A stretch of DNA of 64,000 bases from Gluconacetobacter azotocaptans. GTDB lineage: Bacteria; Pseudomonadota; Alphaproteobacteria; Acetobacterales; Acetobacteraceae. The stretch spans positions 1 to 64,000 of the forward strand of contig NZ_JABEQF010000014.1 of NCBI RefSeq assembly GCF_014174355.1. The letters are read 5' to 3'. Below the pieces are notes generated by a model. It saw only the letters and a list, made by a program, of their open reading frames with translations, had not been told where the DNA came from and searched no databases. A program made the translations under genes and the position numbers. Shown piece after piece: positions 26,081 to 34,877 of the stretch (its first letter is position 1; every line of letters begins with the position of its first letter).

Positions 26081-27535
26081 TCACGGGGCAGCGCCCGGCG
26101 GGTCCGGCGGCGGCGGCTCGGACGGCCCGCAGGTGTCGCGCGGCGTGATGCGGTTCCAGGCGTCGAAGGCGGCGACCTTGTACGCTTCGGCCAGGGTCGG
26201 ATAATTGAAGGTGGCGTCGAGGAAATAATCCAGCGTGCCGCCCAGGTTGAGCACCGCCTGCCCGATATGGATCAGTTCGGTCGCGCCCTCGCCCATGATG
26301 TGCACGCCCAGCAGCCTGCGCGTGTCCAGCGCGATCACCAGTTTCAGCATGCCGCCGCGCAGCCCCATGATGTTCCCGCGCGAGGTCTCGCGGAAGCGGG
26401 CGATGCCGCATTCGTAGGGCACGCCCCGGGCGCGGGCGTCTTCCTCGCTCATGCCCACGGTCGAGATTTCCGGCACGGAATAGATGCCGTAGGGGAAGAA
26501 TTCGGGCGCGGGCGGCACGTGCTGCTGGAAGGCGTGGCACGCCGCGATGCGCCCCTGCTCCAGCGAGGTCGAGGCCAGCGAGGGAAAGCCGATCACGTCG
26601 CCGGTCGCGTAAATATGGGGGACGGCGGTCTGGAAGGTCTTCGGATCGACCTTCAGCCGGCCGCGCGTGTCGGCCTGCAGCCCGCAGGCCGCGAGGTTGA
26701 GCTGGTCGGTCGCGCCCGCGCGGCCGCCGGTATACAGCAGCATGTCCGCGCGCACGCGCTGCCCGCCTTCCAGCATCGCCACCGGCTGCCCGGATTCGAT
26801 CCGGATGGCCTCCAGACGCGTGCCCAGGCGGAAATTCATCCCATGGTCGCGCAACTGGTGCATGAAGCCGGCGATCACTTCGCGATCGACGAAATCGAGG
26901 ATGCTGTCGCGGGATTCGATGAGGGTCACCCGCACGTCCAGCGCGCTGAAGATGGTGGCGTATTCGATGCCGATGACCCCGCCGCCCACCACCGTCAGCG
27001 CGCGCGGCAGCCGGTCGAGGCTGATGATGCCGTCGCTGTCCAGCACGATGCTGTCGTCGAAGGGCACATGCGCCGGCCGGTGGGGCCGCGTCCCCACCGC
27101 GATGACGACCTTGTCGGCCGAGACCGTGCGGGTGTCGCCGGCCGGGGTCAGGATGCCGATGCGATGCCCGTCCACGAAATGGGCCAGCCCGCGCTGCACG
27201 GCCACCCCGTTGCGCGAGAACTGGTGGTCCAGCACATCGACCTCGTAATCCAGCGTCTTGGCCAGGCGGGCGCGCAGGTCGTCGGCGTCGATGTCGGTCT
27301 TGACCCGATAGGCCATGCCGTAGAAGCCACGCTCGCGCCAGCCGGTCAGGTTGAGCACGGTTTCGCGCAGGGTTTTCGACGGGATGGTGCCGCTATGGAC
27401 CGAGACCCCGCCGACACGCGCCTGCCGGTCGATCACCAGCACCGAACGCCCGAATTTGGCGGCCTGAATCGCGGCGCGCCGGCCCGAGGGGCCACTGCCG
27501 ATGACGACGAGATCGTACGCGTGGGGGTCTGCCAT
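26081..27535 (-). CDS. sthA: Soluble pyridine nucleotide transhydrogenase
   Basis: 484 residues. FAD-dependent enzyme that exchanges hydride between NADPH and NAD+. FAD motif IGSGPSGRRAA (12-22). The region that carries the redox disulfide in lipoamide dehydrogenases reads GGVSVHSGTIPSKTLRE, lacking the CxxxxC pair as expected for SthA. A second Rossmann motif is VVGGGVIGIEYA, and YATGDVIG and the C-terminal dimer domain are present. No operon partner; it converges on the TetR operon with 6 bases between stops. Confidence 0.94.
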   Translation of the reverse strand: MADPHAYDLVVIGSGPSGRRAAIQAAKFGRSVLVIDRQARVGGVSVHSGTIPSKTLRETVLNLTGWRERGFYGMAYRVKTDIDADDLRARLAKTLDYEVDVLDHQFSRNGVAVQRGLAHFVDGHRIGILTPAGDTRTVSADKVVIAVGTRPHRPAHVPFDDSIVLDSDGIISLDRLPRALTVVGGGVIGIEYATIFSALDVRVTLIESRDSILDFVDREVIAGFMHQLRDHGMNFRLGTRLEAIRIESGQPVAMLEGGQRVRADMLLYTGGRAGATDQLNLAACGLQADTRGRLKVDPKTFQTAVPHIYATGDVIGFPSLASTSLEQGRIAACHAFQQHVPPAPEFFPYGIYSVPEISTVGMSEEDARARGVPYECGIARFRETSRGNIMGLRGGMLKLVIALDTRRLLGVHIMGEGATELIHIGQAVLNLGGTLDYFLDATFNYPTLAEAYKVAAFDAWNRITPRDTCGPSEPPPPDPPGAAP

Positions 27536-27636
27536 GCACGCCTCCTGCCCGCTGTGGCCCGCCTGTCAGGCGGGCGCGGTCTGCAGGGCAACGCGCGTAT
27601 GCGTCACGGGGCGGCAGGGGGCGGGCGGTTATATGG

Positions 27637-27766
27637 GAAAAGGAAGGTCGGGCGCTGCCCGAACCCGGCAAGGGCTTCGGCCCTTGCATCCCATTCGTTG
27701 ACCTATGATCGGGGTCCAAGGCCTCAGGCCCTGGTGGGTTCGGGCAAGGCCCGACCTTCCTCGGCC
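27637..27766. repeat. Interspersed intergenic palindromic repeat, copy 7 (two units)
   Basis: Contains TCGGGCGCTGCCCGA, CAAGGGCTTCGGCCCTTG, ATCCCATTCG, then CAAGGCCTCAGGCCCTGG and TTCGGGCAAGGCCCGA. The two halves are arranged like two facing units. It lies between sthA and the MFS exporter. Confidence 0.75.
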
Positions 27767-27787
27767 CGGATCTGGAGGAGTGCGGGA

Positions 27788-28975
27788 TCAGGTCGTCCGT
27801 TTTTCGGCGATGCGGATGTCGCCCACGGTCACCACCCAGATCGCGAAGCCGGTGGCGGCCAAGCCGCAGCCGACCCAGCCGACGGACGTCCAGCCCCAGC
27901 CGGCCGCGATGGCCAGGCCGCCCAGCCACGGGCCAAGGGCGTTGGCGATGTTGAAGGCGCTCTGGTTCAGGGCGGCGGCCAGGGCCTCGGCCCCGGTGGC
28001 GATGTCCAGCAGGCGCGACTGGATCACCGTGGCCAGCCCGCCGCCGCAGCCGATCATGAAAAGGACCGGCAGCAGCGTGCGCATGTCGTGCGCCGACCCG
28101 GAAAACGCCGCCAGCGCCGCCACATTCAGCAGCAGCGTGCCGCCGATGGTGGGCATCATGCGGCGGTCGGCGGCCCAGGCGCAGGCCACGGTGCCGACCG
28201 TCAGCCCCGCGCCGAACACCGCCAGCGCCACGGGCAGCAGGGCCGGCGGGGCGTGGGTGACCGCCGCCATGACCGAGGCCAGGTAGGTATAGACGCAGAA
28301 GATGCCGCCGAACCCGATGGCCCCGATGGCCAGCGTCAGCCAGACCTGCCGCATGCCCAGCGCGCGCAGCTCGGTCATCGCGCTGGCGTCGGGGCGCGGG
28401 GTGTCGGCGGGCGCCAGCGCCAGGATCAGCAGCGCCGTGGCCAGGGCGATGGCCGCGATCAGGCAGAAGGCCCATCGCCACCCCACAAGCTGCCCGATGC
28501 CGTTTGCCAGCGGTACCCCGCCGATGGTGGCCAGCGTCAGGCCCAGCACCACCCGCGCCACGGCCTGCGCGCGGCGGTTGGGCGGCACCAGCCCGGAGGC
28601 GACCAGCCCGGCAATGCCGAAATAGGCGCCGTGCGGCAGGCCGCTGAGAAAGCGGAAGGCCAGCAGCGCACCATAGGTCGGGGCGACCGCGCTGAGGCCG
28701 TTGCCCAGCATGTAGAACAGCATCATGCCGATCAGCATGATCTTCCGGCTGATCCGCGCGCTGAACAGGGCGATCAGCGGCGCGCCCACGCAGACGCCGG
28801 CGGCATAGGCGACGATGGCATGTCCCGCCTCGGGCACCGAGACGCCAAGGCTGGCGGCCATCATGGGCACCAGGCTCATGGCCGCGAATTCCGCCGTGCC
28901 GATCGCGAAGCCGCCCAGGGCCAGGGCGAAGAAGATCCATCCCGTGTGGCGGGCGGTGTGGGGGTGTCGGGTCAT
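27788..28975 (-). CDS. MFS transporter, DHA1 / AraJ-like efflux family
   Basis: 395 residues from ATG 28975, 12 membrane segments. Features of the arabinose-efflux/DHA1 group: FAIGTAEFAAMSLVPMMA in helix 1, FSARISRKIMLIGMM in loop 2-3, and FRFLSGLPHGAYFG in helix 4. Helix 7 starts LTLAIGAIGFGGIFCVYTYLA. Probably a proton-driven exporter of sugars, drugs or purine-like compounds; the substrate cannot be set. It follows the HPF-like gene on the same strand by about 109 bases. Confidence 0.9.
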   Translation of the reverse strand: MTRHPHTARHTGWIFFALALGGFAIGTAEFAAMSLVPMMAASLGVSVPEAGHAIVAYAAGVCVGAPLIALFSARISRKIMLIGMMLFYMLGNGLSAVAPTYGALLAFRFLSGLPHGAYFGIAGLVASGLVPPNRRAQAVARVVLGLTLATIGGVPLANGIGQLVGWRWAFCLIAAIALATALLILALAPADTPRPDASAMTELRALGMRQVWLTLAIGAIGFGGIFCVYTYLASVMAAVTHAPPALLPVALAVFGAGLTVGTVACAWAADRRMMPTIGGTLLLNVAALAAFSGSAHDMRTLLPVLFMIGCGGGLATVIQSRLLDIATGAEALAAALNQSAFNIANALGPWLGGLAIAAGWGWTSVGWVGCGLAATGFAIWVVTVGDIRIAEKRTT

Positions 28976-29084
28976 GCGGGGTCCGTCCTGGATGCGTCGT
29001 CCGTCGATTGCGGGCGGACAACGCATAGAACGGATCGCCACCGGGCCGAAGAGCCGATCGCGCCCGTCCGGACGGAGACGGGCC

Positions 29085-29654
29085 TCAACTGGCGGGATAA
29101 GGCGTATCGAGCAGATAGACCATGCCGGCGCGCAGGCCGTCCGAATCCTCGGCGGGGGCCAGGCGCACCTTGCTGCCCACCCGCAGGCGGTCGAAGGCGT
29201 CGCCGGCGACGCTGGTGCGGTCGAAGGCGATGTCCTGCCCGTCGTCGGTCGCGATGACGCCGCTGCCGGCCGCCGCGTCCAGCAGGGTGATCCGCCCGCG
29301 GGCCAGCGGGGACGGGCGGAGCGCCGCGCGGTCGCCGCGCGTGCGCACATGGTCCTCGACCCGGCGGACGGCGGCGTCGAAGGCATCGCGCACCGTCACG
29401 TAGGGGTCGGCATGCGCCGGGTCGCGCGGGTTGTCGTGCGAGACCACGATAGGGCCGCCGGGGGCGAAGATCTCGATGGTCGCCGTATACAGAAACCCCC
29501 GCTGCTGGTGGCGGTGCAGGGCGGCGATCGTGACGTGGCAGCCCATGATGTCGTCCTCGAACCGGTCGAGGCGCGCGGCGCGGTCGCGGATGCGGGCCTC
29601 CAGCGCGGGCGAGGGCTCCAGGCCCTTGAAGGTGATTTGCAGGGGAACGATCAT
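29085..29654 (-). CDS. HPF/RaiA-like ribosome-associated protein fused to a cold-shock-like domain
   Basis: 189 residues from ATG 29654 (GAGGACAAGG upstream). The N-terminal part (about 1-110) matches hibernation-promoting-factor folds: PLQITFKGLEPSPALEARIRDRAARL, and DPYVTVRDAFDAAVRRVEDH. The C-terminal part (about 122-180) reads like a cold-shock OB fold: GRITLLDAAAGSGVIATDDGQDIAF, with DRLRVGSKVRL. The aromatic RNA-binding residues of CspA are largely missing (VIAT and IAFD instead of FGFI and VFFH). Likely binds ribosomes under stress; the OB domain might bind RNA weakly. Confidence 0.82.
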   Translation of the reverse strand: MIVPLQITFKGLEPSPALEARIRDRAARLDRFEDDIMGCHVTIAALHRHQQRGFLYTATIEIFAPGGPIVVSHDNPRDPAHADPYVTVRDAFDAAVRRVEDHVRTRGDRAALRPSPLARGRITLLDAAAGSGVIATDDGQDIAFDRTSVAGDAFDRLRVGSKVRLAPAEDSDGLRAGMVYLLDTPYPAS

Positions 29655-29909
29655 GGGCCTTGTCCTCGTGGTTCGAGGCGCGCCCGATGGGCAACACGGG
29701 CGGTGCCGTTCCATGGAAACGTGGGGGCGGCCACGCGGTTCCGGCCCCGTGGTTGCGGCCGGGCGGCAGGCGGGGCATGACGCGAGAGTATGGCCTGCCT
29801 GACAAAAAAGCTTCTTACCGCAAGGCCGGTTCGTGCGTTACACTATGACACGGATCCGGCCGCACGCACGGTGCGTGGGTGTTGGACGATCCGGAACCGG
29901 AGACAGACG

Positions 29910-30110
29910 ATGCCGGCACAAACCATCAAGAGGGACGGCCCGCCCGACGCGCCGCCCCGGGCCATCGTCTCCGCCCCGACCGAGCCGACGCCCCCCGTGT
30001 CGTCCGCCCTGTCGACCGCCGAGGCCGAACGTCGCGACCCCGCCACCCGTACCCCGGCCCAGATTCACGCCGCCCATCGCGCGCGCCTGCGCCGCGTGCG
30101 CCGACGCTGA
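29910..30110 (+). CDS. Small hypothetical protein
   Basis: 66 residues, Pro/Ala/Thr-rich with a very basic end (AHRARLRRVRRR). Preceded by a GGAGACAG ribosome-binding sequence. No membrane segment. No family recognised, and the composition could arise by chance in high-GC DNA, so confidence is low. Confidence 0.35.
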   Translation: MPAQTIKRDGPPDAPPRAIVSAPTEPTPPVSSALSTAEAERRDPATRTPAQIHAAHRARLRRVRRR

Positions 30111-30146
30111 CGCGCGGGACGGCCCTTCTGGTTTTCACGCCAAGGG

Positions 30147-30527
30147 TCAGGTGATGTCGCCCGGGATGCGGCAGATGGCCTCGATATTATGGCCGTCGGG
30201 GTCGAGGATGTAGGCGGCATAATAATCCGGCCCATAGGCGGGGCGCAGGCCGGGCGAGCCGTGGTCGCGCGCGCCCGCCGCCAGCGCGGACAGGTGGAAA
30301 TCCTGCACCATCGCCTGGCTGTCGGCCGTGAAGGCGACATGGGTGCGGCCCACCGGGGCGTCCTGCAGGGTCAGCCAGAAGAACGGCGCGTCGCCTTCCA
30401 GCCCGTAGCCGGCATAGGATGTCTCGTCGCCCGCCGTGCAGGCCAGGCCCAGCGGCGCCAGCACCCGGTCGTAGAAGGCGCGGGCGCGTGGAATGTGTGT
30501 CACCGCGATCGAGACATGGTCGATCAT
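30147..30527 (-). CDS. VOC-superfamily protein
   Basis: 126 residues. Single VOC module: MIDHVSIAVT (His4 ligand), ARAFYDRVLAPLGL, THVAFTA (second ligand) and DPDGHNIEAI (terminal Glu). This matches small glyoxalase/bleomycin-resistance-like proteins; the substrate is unknown. Monocistronic by spacing. Confidence 0.87.
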   Translation of the reverse strand: MIDHVSIAVTHIPRARAFYDRVLAPLGLACTAGDETSYAGYGLEGDAPFFWLTLQDAPVGRTHVAFTADSQAMVQDFHLSALAAGARDHGSPGLRPAYGPDYYAAYILDPDGHNIEAICRIPGDIT

Positions 30528-30694
30528 GACCGGCCCCCGTGTCGTCCGGCCCGGCTGTCATCCGGCCTGGGTCGGTGCAATGCAAGGCGGAAATGATGGC
30601 ACGGCGGCGCGCGGGCCGGCGATCACGCCTGTGCGACGGCGAGGGTTCGTGATCGGGCCCGGCGTGCATTTGGCGTGTATTTTCAAGCAGGCTT

Positions 30695-30931
30695 TCAGCG
30701 TTCTTGCAGGCTGCGGGCCAACCGGTCGGCGCGGCGGTCGGCCGCGCGGGCGTTGATCACGGCGAAGGCGTGGGCGACGCCGATGGCCCACAGCAGCAGG
30801 CCGGGCACCAGCATGAAGAACAGCCCGAACAGCGAGGCGAACCAGACCAGCCCGTTCAGCACCGCCTGGAACGGACGACCTGCCAGCAGCAGCCCCAGGG
30901 GCGAGCAGAACAGGCTGATGAAATAGAGCAT
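30695..30931 (-). CDS. Small two-helix membrane protein (YqaE/Pmp3-like appearance)
   Basis: 78 residues. Two membrane segments (about 3-20 and 28-55: LVWFASLFGLFFMLVPGLLLW), with AIGVAHAFAVINARAADRRADRL as an amphipathic C-terminus. The arrangement and the terminal HAFAVI resemble YqaE/Pmp3-type proteolipids, but similarity is loose. ATG at 30931 is the start that begins the hydrophobic part. Bordered by a palindromic repeat upstream. Confidence 0.65.
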   Translation of the reverse strand: MLYFISLFCSPLGLLLAGRPFQAVLNGLVWFASLFGLFFMLVPGLLLWAIGVAHAFAVINARAADRRADRLARSLQER

Positions 30932-30957
30932 TGGGGCAGGTCCTCTTGGAAGCGGGG

Positions 30958-31055
30958 GGCCGGCCTCGGGGCGCTGCCCTGAAACCCGCCAAAAGCCATC
31001 GGCCTTTGGACACCAATCTGTTGATCGGGGGGCGGGGGTCAAGGGGCCGAGGCTT
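30958..31055. repeat. Interspersed intergenic palindromic repeat, copy 8
   Basis: GGGGCGCTGCCCTG, AAAAGCCATCGGCCTTTGG and GGGGCCGAGGCTTGCC parts in the usual order but degenerate. The cytochrome c fragment starts inside its right end. Confidence 0.6.
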
Positions 31056-31257
31056 GCCACGGCGCCACTGGCCGACCTCTTCACCTATATCCGGCGGGCC
31101 ATGCCACAGATGGCGCTGGGCACGCTGTCCCCCCGACGACACGGTATCGCTGGTCGCCTTCCTGCTGCGGCAAAACGGAACGGCGCCCGGCAAGACACCG
31201 CTTGTCGCCAACCCCGCGGGTGCTGACACGAGTGGTCTTTCCCTTTGCTGGCAGTGA
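31049..31257 (+). pseudogene. Cytochrome c C-terminal fragment, frameshifted
   Basis: Translates as PLADLFTYIRRAMPQMALGTLSP in one frame, then DDTVSLVAFLLRQNGTAPGKTPL in the next. The C run at 31129-31134 has one base too many to keep the frame. This is the distal part of a dehydrogenase-type class I cytochrome c domain: the axial Met is in AMPQM, and the CxxCH haem site would lie upstream but is absent. The fragment is held between two copies of the intergenic repeat and has no start. Confidence 0.75.
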
Positions 31258-31265
31258 GGCACCCT

Positions 31266-31382
31266 AAGTTCGGGCGCTGCCCGAACCCGGCAAGGGCCGA
31301 GGCCCTTGCATCCCATTCGTTTTATGAAGTCCTGGGTTTCCAAAGGGATGGTCCTTGGATGGGTTAAGGGAACATCCTTTCT
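31266..31382. repeat. Interspersed intergenic palindromic repeat, copy 9
   Basis: TTCGGGCGCTGCCCGAA, CAAGGGCCGAGGCCCTTG, ATCCCATTCGTTTTATGAAG and CCTGGGTTTCCAAAGG. It marks the left border of a lower-GC segment. The following 300 bases to 31678 hold no gene I can support, only a GGGCCC-loop-GGGCCC hairpin near 31433. Confidence 0.75.
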
Positions 31383-31678
31383 TTGGCGATTATACCGTTG
31401 CAAACATGGCTGCAATGGCCGGGTAAACGGAAGGGCCCGCTTTAGGGCCCCAAACCGAGAGAAGCAGTCTTTCACGCTGCTGCGGATTATTGACGACGAT
31501 GCAGTTCTGGCGGGTAATCAAATGATCCGCTGTTGCGCAACATTACAGAATAGCGCATTGAGAATGCATCCCCCGCCCAGATGACGGAATTTGACATTCC
31601 CGCCAGTATCGTCAGCATTCATTCCTCGTTATCCTTCATCTCGCCGCAGTCGCAGATTGGATCAAGATCTAACGGGGC

Positions 31679-32542
31679 CTAGTCAGGGTAGGATGCTTCC
31701 ATTTCCCGCCATATACCTTCTACCTGCAAGGCCGCTTTTAAGTTTTTGCGAACGTCTGAGAGAACTGGTGGATATATAATTCCAAGCTTTGACCCTACCA
31801 CACTTTTGTAATCAGATTTTTGAATGGCAATAACTTTATCGATCATTTGGACAGAAACTTCGAGAAACTGAAAGCTGTTCCCGATCTCAACCCTCGATAT
31901 TGAGGTTTGTGTTTTAATATCGATATGAAGTTCTTCGAGACTACGACCTTTTTTTGTCGCTGGGACTGTCGCGGCGTCGATGAGTTTGTTTCGTTCGCGA
32001 AGGATGATGCGGAGGTCTCGTGCGAATGACTCTATCCAACCACACCCTTTTACCAAGTCGGCATGCTTATTAAGCAAAAACGAAAGATCGCTGAATGCGT
32101 CAATGGCAACTAGATGTGGTTCTGGAACCCGGCGAAATGCGTCTGGGAGGAATTTCTGTATATTCTTGTGAAGTTCGGATTGGAGATTTGATTGCTTCGC
32201 AGCGGATTCAAAAATGTCGAGAGCACCTCGGCTCGCCATATAATGAGGGAGAACTTGCTGCATCACGGTGTGGATTGCGGACTCAAGATTGAAGGTCAAA
32301 GCCACAAACGTCGCTCCAATCTGTGCAAGTTCATCCTCCCGCCGCTTGCGATCCTCCTTGCGTTTGTCACGACGGGTCCTGAGGCAGTCCTGTAATTGCG
32401 CCGCGCCGAAGCCGAGTAAAGCTCCAATTGCCGTTGGAATGCCAGTATGCCAGTCCCATCCATTCGAGTGCTTCGCAATCTGGTTTAGGGACGAGATGAT
32501 AGCGTCTAGTTGACTACTCGAAATCTCTAGTGATGTCGGCAT
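31679..32542 (-). CDS. Hypothetical membrane-anchored coiled-coil protein
   Basis: 287 residues. One probable membrane segment near 33-51 (GIPTAIGALLGFGAAQLQD), directly followed by a strongly charged helical stretch (about 53-75, RTRRDKRKEDRKRREDELAQ) and a mostly helical remainder. I do not recognise a family. Base composition is much lower in GC than neighbours, and it stands between a repeat copy and a gene-free stretch, so acquisition by transfer is likely. Architecture (helix, charged coil, soluble domain) occurs among membrane effectors and among unrelated orphan genes alike. Confidence 0.7.
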   Translation of the reverse strand: MPTSLEISSSQLDAIISSLNQIAKHSNGWDWHTGIPTAIGALLGFGAAQLQDCLRTRRDKRKEDRKRREDELAQIGATFVALTFNLESAIHTVMQQVLPHYMASRGALDIFESAAKQSNLQSELHKNIQKFLPDAFRRVPEPHLVAIDAFSDLSFLLNKHADLVKGCGWIESFARDLRIILRERNKLIDAATVPATKKGRSLEELHIDIKTQTSISRVEIGNSFQFLEVSVQMIDKVIAIQKSDYKSVVGSKLGIIYPPVLSDVRKNLKAALQVEGIWREMEASYPD

Positions 32543-33055
32543 CTATTCACTCCAATAGGTATTAGGATCTGTTAGATCTGAAGGTTACTCCTATATATGA
32601 GGAATGACCGAAAGCAATGCGACGCAGATTTTCACGGACGAAGCCTGGGCGGTTTTCCACCGTGATGTATCAATCTGAAAATTAGTCGATTTGGTTTGTT
32701 TCCTCGCGTGATATGTTCACAGTCCGACAATATTATTTTTTTCAGACTGCCAAGCCTCAGTAGTCATAGATCGCAACAAAGGCGATTGCCGTCTGTGTGC
32801 TACATTCCGTCAAGCAGATAGATGGTGCAGATCGGCGAAGCGGAATTTTTGCTGTCGGTCAAACTTAGCCGTGGGAGGCCGTACACCTCATGTCCGCTAT
32901 GCGGAAAGCAATAAAGTGTCTTGTAAGTCCGACATGAGGCGAAGGCGGACTGACAGCAATGTTCGGCTGAAAAATTAGGAAAGTGGACGCCTTACCGGGG
33001 TTCATGATCTTCTGACCGCATAGACTGCCTTAACGCGGTCGAATATGCTCGCAAC
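32543..33055. other. Gene-free accessory intergenic region
   Basis: 513 bases with low GC and no convincing reading frame. Holds the second copy of the inverted-end element at 32887-32938. The right part contains the promoter region of the metallophosphoesterase gene. Confidence 0.5.
32887..32938. repeat. 52-bp element with 8-bp inverted ends, copy B
   Basis: Perfect inverted ends CTCATGTC and GACATGAG, with GCTATGCGGA inside. Homologous to 2883-2933. Confidence 0.6.
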
Positions 33056-33793
33056 ATGAAGATTGCTGTGATAGCCGATGTCCATGGTAACAGCCTGGCT
33101 CTTGAAGCCGTGCTGCGCGATATTACAAATGAAAATCCCGACCTGATCGTCAATCTGGGCGATCTGGTTTCCGGGCCGTTCGACCCTGCCCGTAGTGCCG
33201 ATCTTCAGATGTCGCTTCCTGCCGTGACGTTAGCTGGCAATCACGAGCGCCAGTTGCTCACAGGCGGGACAGGCGCCTCCGACACCTTTGCGCGCCCTCG
33301 ACTGTCGGAAGAACACTGGAAATGGCTCGGATCGCTTCACGGTTCATTGACGCTGCTGGAAGGCCGGGTATTCGCCTGTCATGGCAGTCCTGCGGGAGGG
33401 GACCTGGATTACTTCCTGGAAGATGTCTCGACGGGCCATGCCCGGCTGGATAGTCCTGACATTATCCGTCGCCGCCTGGTCGGGGCCGGTGACGTTCAAC
33501 TCGTGTTGTGTGGGCACACCCATATCCCGAGGGTCGTCATGATCGACGGCATTCTCATCGTTAACCCTGGCAGCGTTGGTATGCCTGCCTATGACGACGA
33601 TCGACCGGTCGCACATGTCATGGAGGCAGGCAGTCCACACGCGCGATATGCTCTGGTAACCCGGTCGCCCGCAGGATGGAATGTCGATCTACGGGCAATT
33701 CCCTATGATTTCGAAGCGGCTGCGCAACAAGCTGAGCATGCCGGTCGGCCCGAAATCGCATTCGGAGTGCGAACAGGTCGAATGCCCCGCTAA
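33056..33793 (+). CDS. Metallophosphoesterase, YfcE/calcineurin-like
   Basis: 245 residues. Di-metal site motifs in order: IADVHGN (8-14), NLGDLVSGP (about 38-46), GNHE (about 64-67), ACHGSP (about 103-108) and CGHTHIP (about 142-148), followed by INPGSVGMPAYDD-type substrate loop (VNPGSVG). The set is complete, so catalysis on phosphodiesters or phosphomonoesters is expected; the substrate is unknown. Intermediate GC content. Possibly part of the acquired segment that begins at 31.4 kb. Confidence 0.9.
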   Translation: MKIAVIADVHGNSLALEAVLRDITNENPDLIVNLGDLVSGPFDPARSADLQMSLPAVTLAGNHERQLLTGGTGASDTFARPRLSEEHWKWLGSLHGSLTLLEGRVFACHGSPAGGDLDYFLEDVSTGHARLDSPDIIRRRLVGAGDVQLVLCGHTHIPRVVMIDGILIVNPGSVGMPAYDDDRPVAHVMEAGSPHARYALVTRSPAGWNVDLRAIPYDFEAAAQQAEHAGRPEIAFGVRTGRMPR

Positions 33794-34059
33794 ATGGTGC
33801 TGAGAGCAGGCGCTTTCCGTGCGACTCGCGACGCACAGCTTAAACGTCTGAGTTGAGGCGTAACCAGTCGTGGATTGCGGTTTTTGCGAATCAAGTAATG
33901 GGCAGATGAGGCGGGTTGGGTCGGGCAGTACAGTTATGGTTCAGGATGTTATATTTTTGTTCATGATTTGGGGGCTGGCTGGTTCCTGCTATGCCCTGTC
34001 TTTCCGAAACGGCAATTCCTGTTAGGCTGCGGGTCACATCGTGCAAGGAGGTGGGTCGC

Positions 34060-34848
34060 ATGACCGCTCGCAGGTCTTTCGTCATTTTTGCCGTTGTCGC
34101 GGCGCTGGGTGCCGGGGCGGCGGTGCCGGCTTCGGCGCAGTCGGCGTTGTCGCTGTCGCGGCGGGGCACGAGTGTGGGCATTGCCGCAGCGCTGGGCAAC
34201 CGCGACCGGCCCGAGGCCGACCGCGCGGCGGATGCCAACCGCAAGCCGGCTGCCCTGCTGGCCTTTGCCGGCCTGCGGCGCGGGATGAACGTCGCGGACA
34301 TCATGCCCGGCAGGGGCTATTTTACGCGGATCTTCAGCAATGTCGTCGGCGCGGACGGCCATGTGTGGGCCGTCGTCCCGGCCGAACGGGTAGCGAAGAA
34401 GCCGGACGCGGCGGATGCGGTCAAGGCGATCGCCGCCGATGCGTCTTTCGGCAACGTGACGGTGCTGGTCCAGCCGCTGGATGCGATCAGCATTCCCAAA
34501 CCGCTCGATCTCGCCTGGACATCGCAGAACTATCACGACGTCTATTACGGCAGCGGGGCCGATGCGGCGCTGGCGCTGGACAAGGCGGTGTTCGCGGCGT
34601 TGCGCCGGGGCGGCATTTTCATGGTGGTGGACCATGTGGCCAATCCGGGCATGACCCCGGACGCCGTCCGCACGCTGCATCGTATCGACCCGGCCCTCAT
34701 TCGTCGGCAGGTCGAGGCCGTCGGGTTCCATTTCGAGGGCGAGAGCAAGGTGCTGGCCAATGGGCAGGACACGCACAGCCTTCCCGTCTTCGACCCGTCG
34801 ATTCGCGGCCATACCGACCAGGTGGTGTTGAAGTTCCGCAAGCCCTGA
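34060..34848 (+). CDS. Exported class I methyltransferase-like protein
   Basis: 262 residues from ATG 34060, preceded by AAGGAGGTG. Signal peptide about 1-27 (ending ASAQS). A methyltransferase fold follows: GMNVADIMPGRGYFTRIFSNVVG resembles motif I (here MPGRGYF in place of E/DxGxGxG), with VWAVVP after strand 2 and a motif-IV-like DLAWTSQNYHDVYY. Such proteins are annotated as SAM-dependent methyltransferases although exported, and SAM is not expected in the periplasm; the altered motif I suggests they may not methylate. It starts a two-gene unit with the lipase-like lipoprotein. Confidence 0.82.
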   Translation: MTARRSFVIFAVVAALGAGAAVPASAQSALSLSRRGTSVGIAAALGNRDRPEADRAADANRKPAALLAFAGLRRGMNVADIMPGRGYFTRIFSNVVGADGHVWAVVPAERVAKKPDAADAVKAIAADASFGNVTVLVQPLDAISIPKPLDLAWTSQNYHDVYYGSGADAALALDKAVFAALRRGGIFMVVDHVANPGMTPDAVRTLHRIDPALIRRQVEAVGFHFEGESKVLANGQDTHSLPVFDPSIRGHTDQVVLKFRKP

Positions 34849-34877
34849 TCTCTTCCTTTCCTGACGGAGCCGCGCTC

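Noticed and set aside
26267-29257. A 996-codon open frame on the + strand
   Set aside because: It is antisense to sthA and the MFS gene, whose products are clearly recognised. The composition (Gln/His/Arg/Gly-rich) is that of a high-GC shadow frame.
29910-30110. Small antisense alternatives over 29838-30138
   Set aside because: Several overlapping frames are open on both strands; only the + strand frame at 29910 has a ribosome-binding site, and even this is weak.
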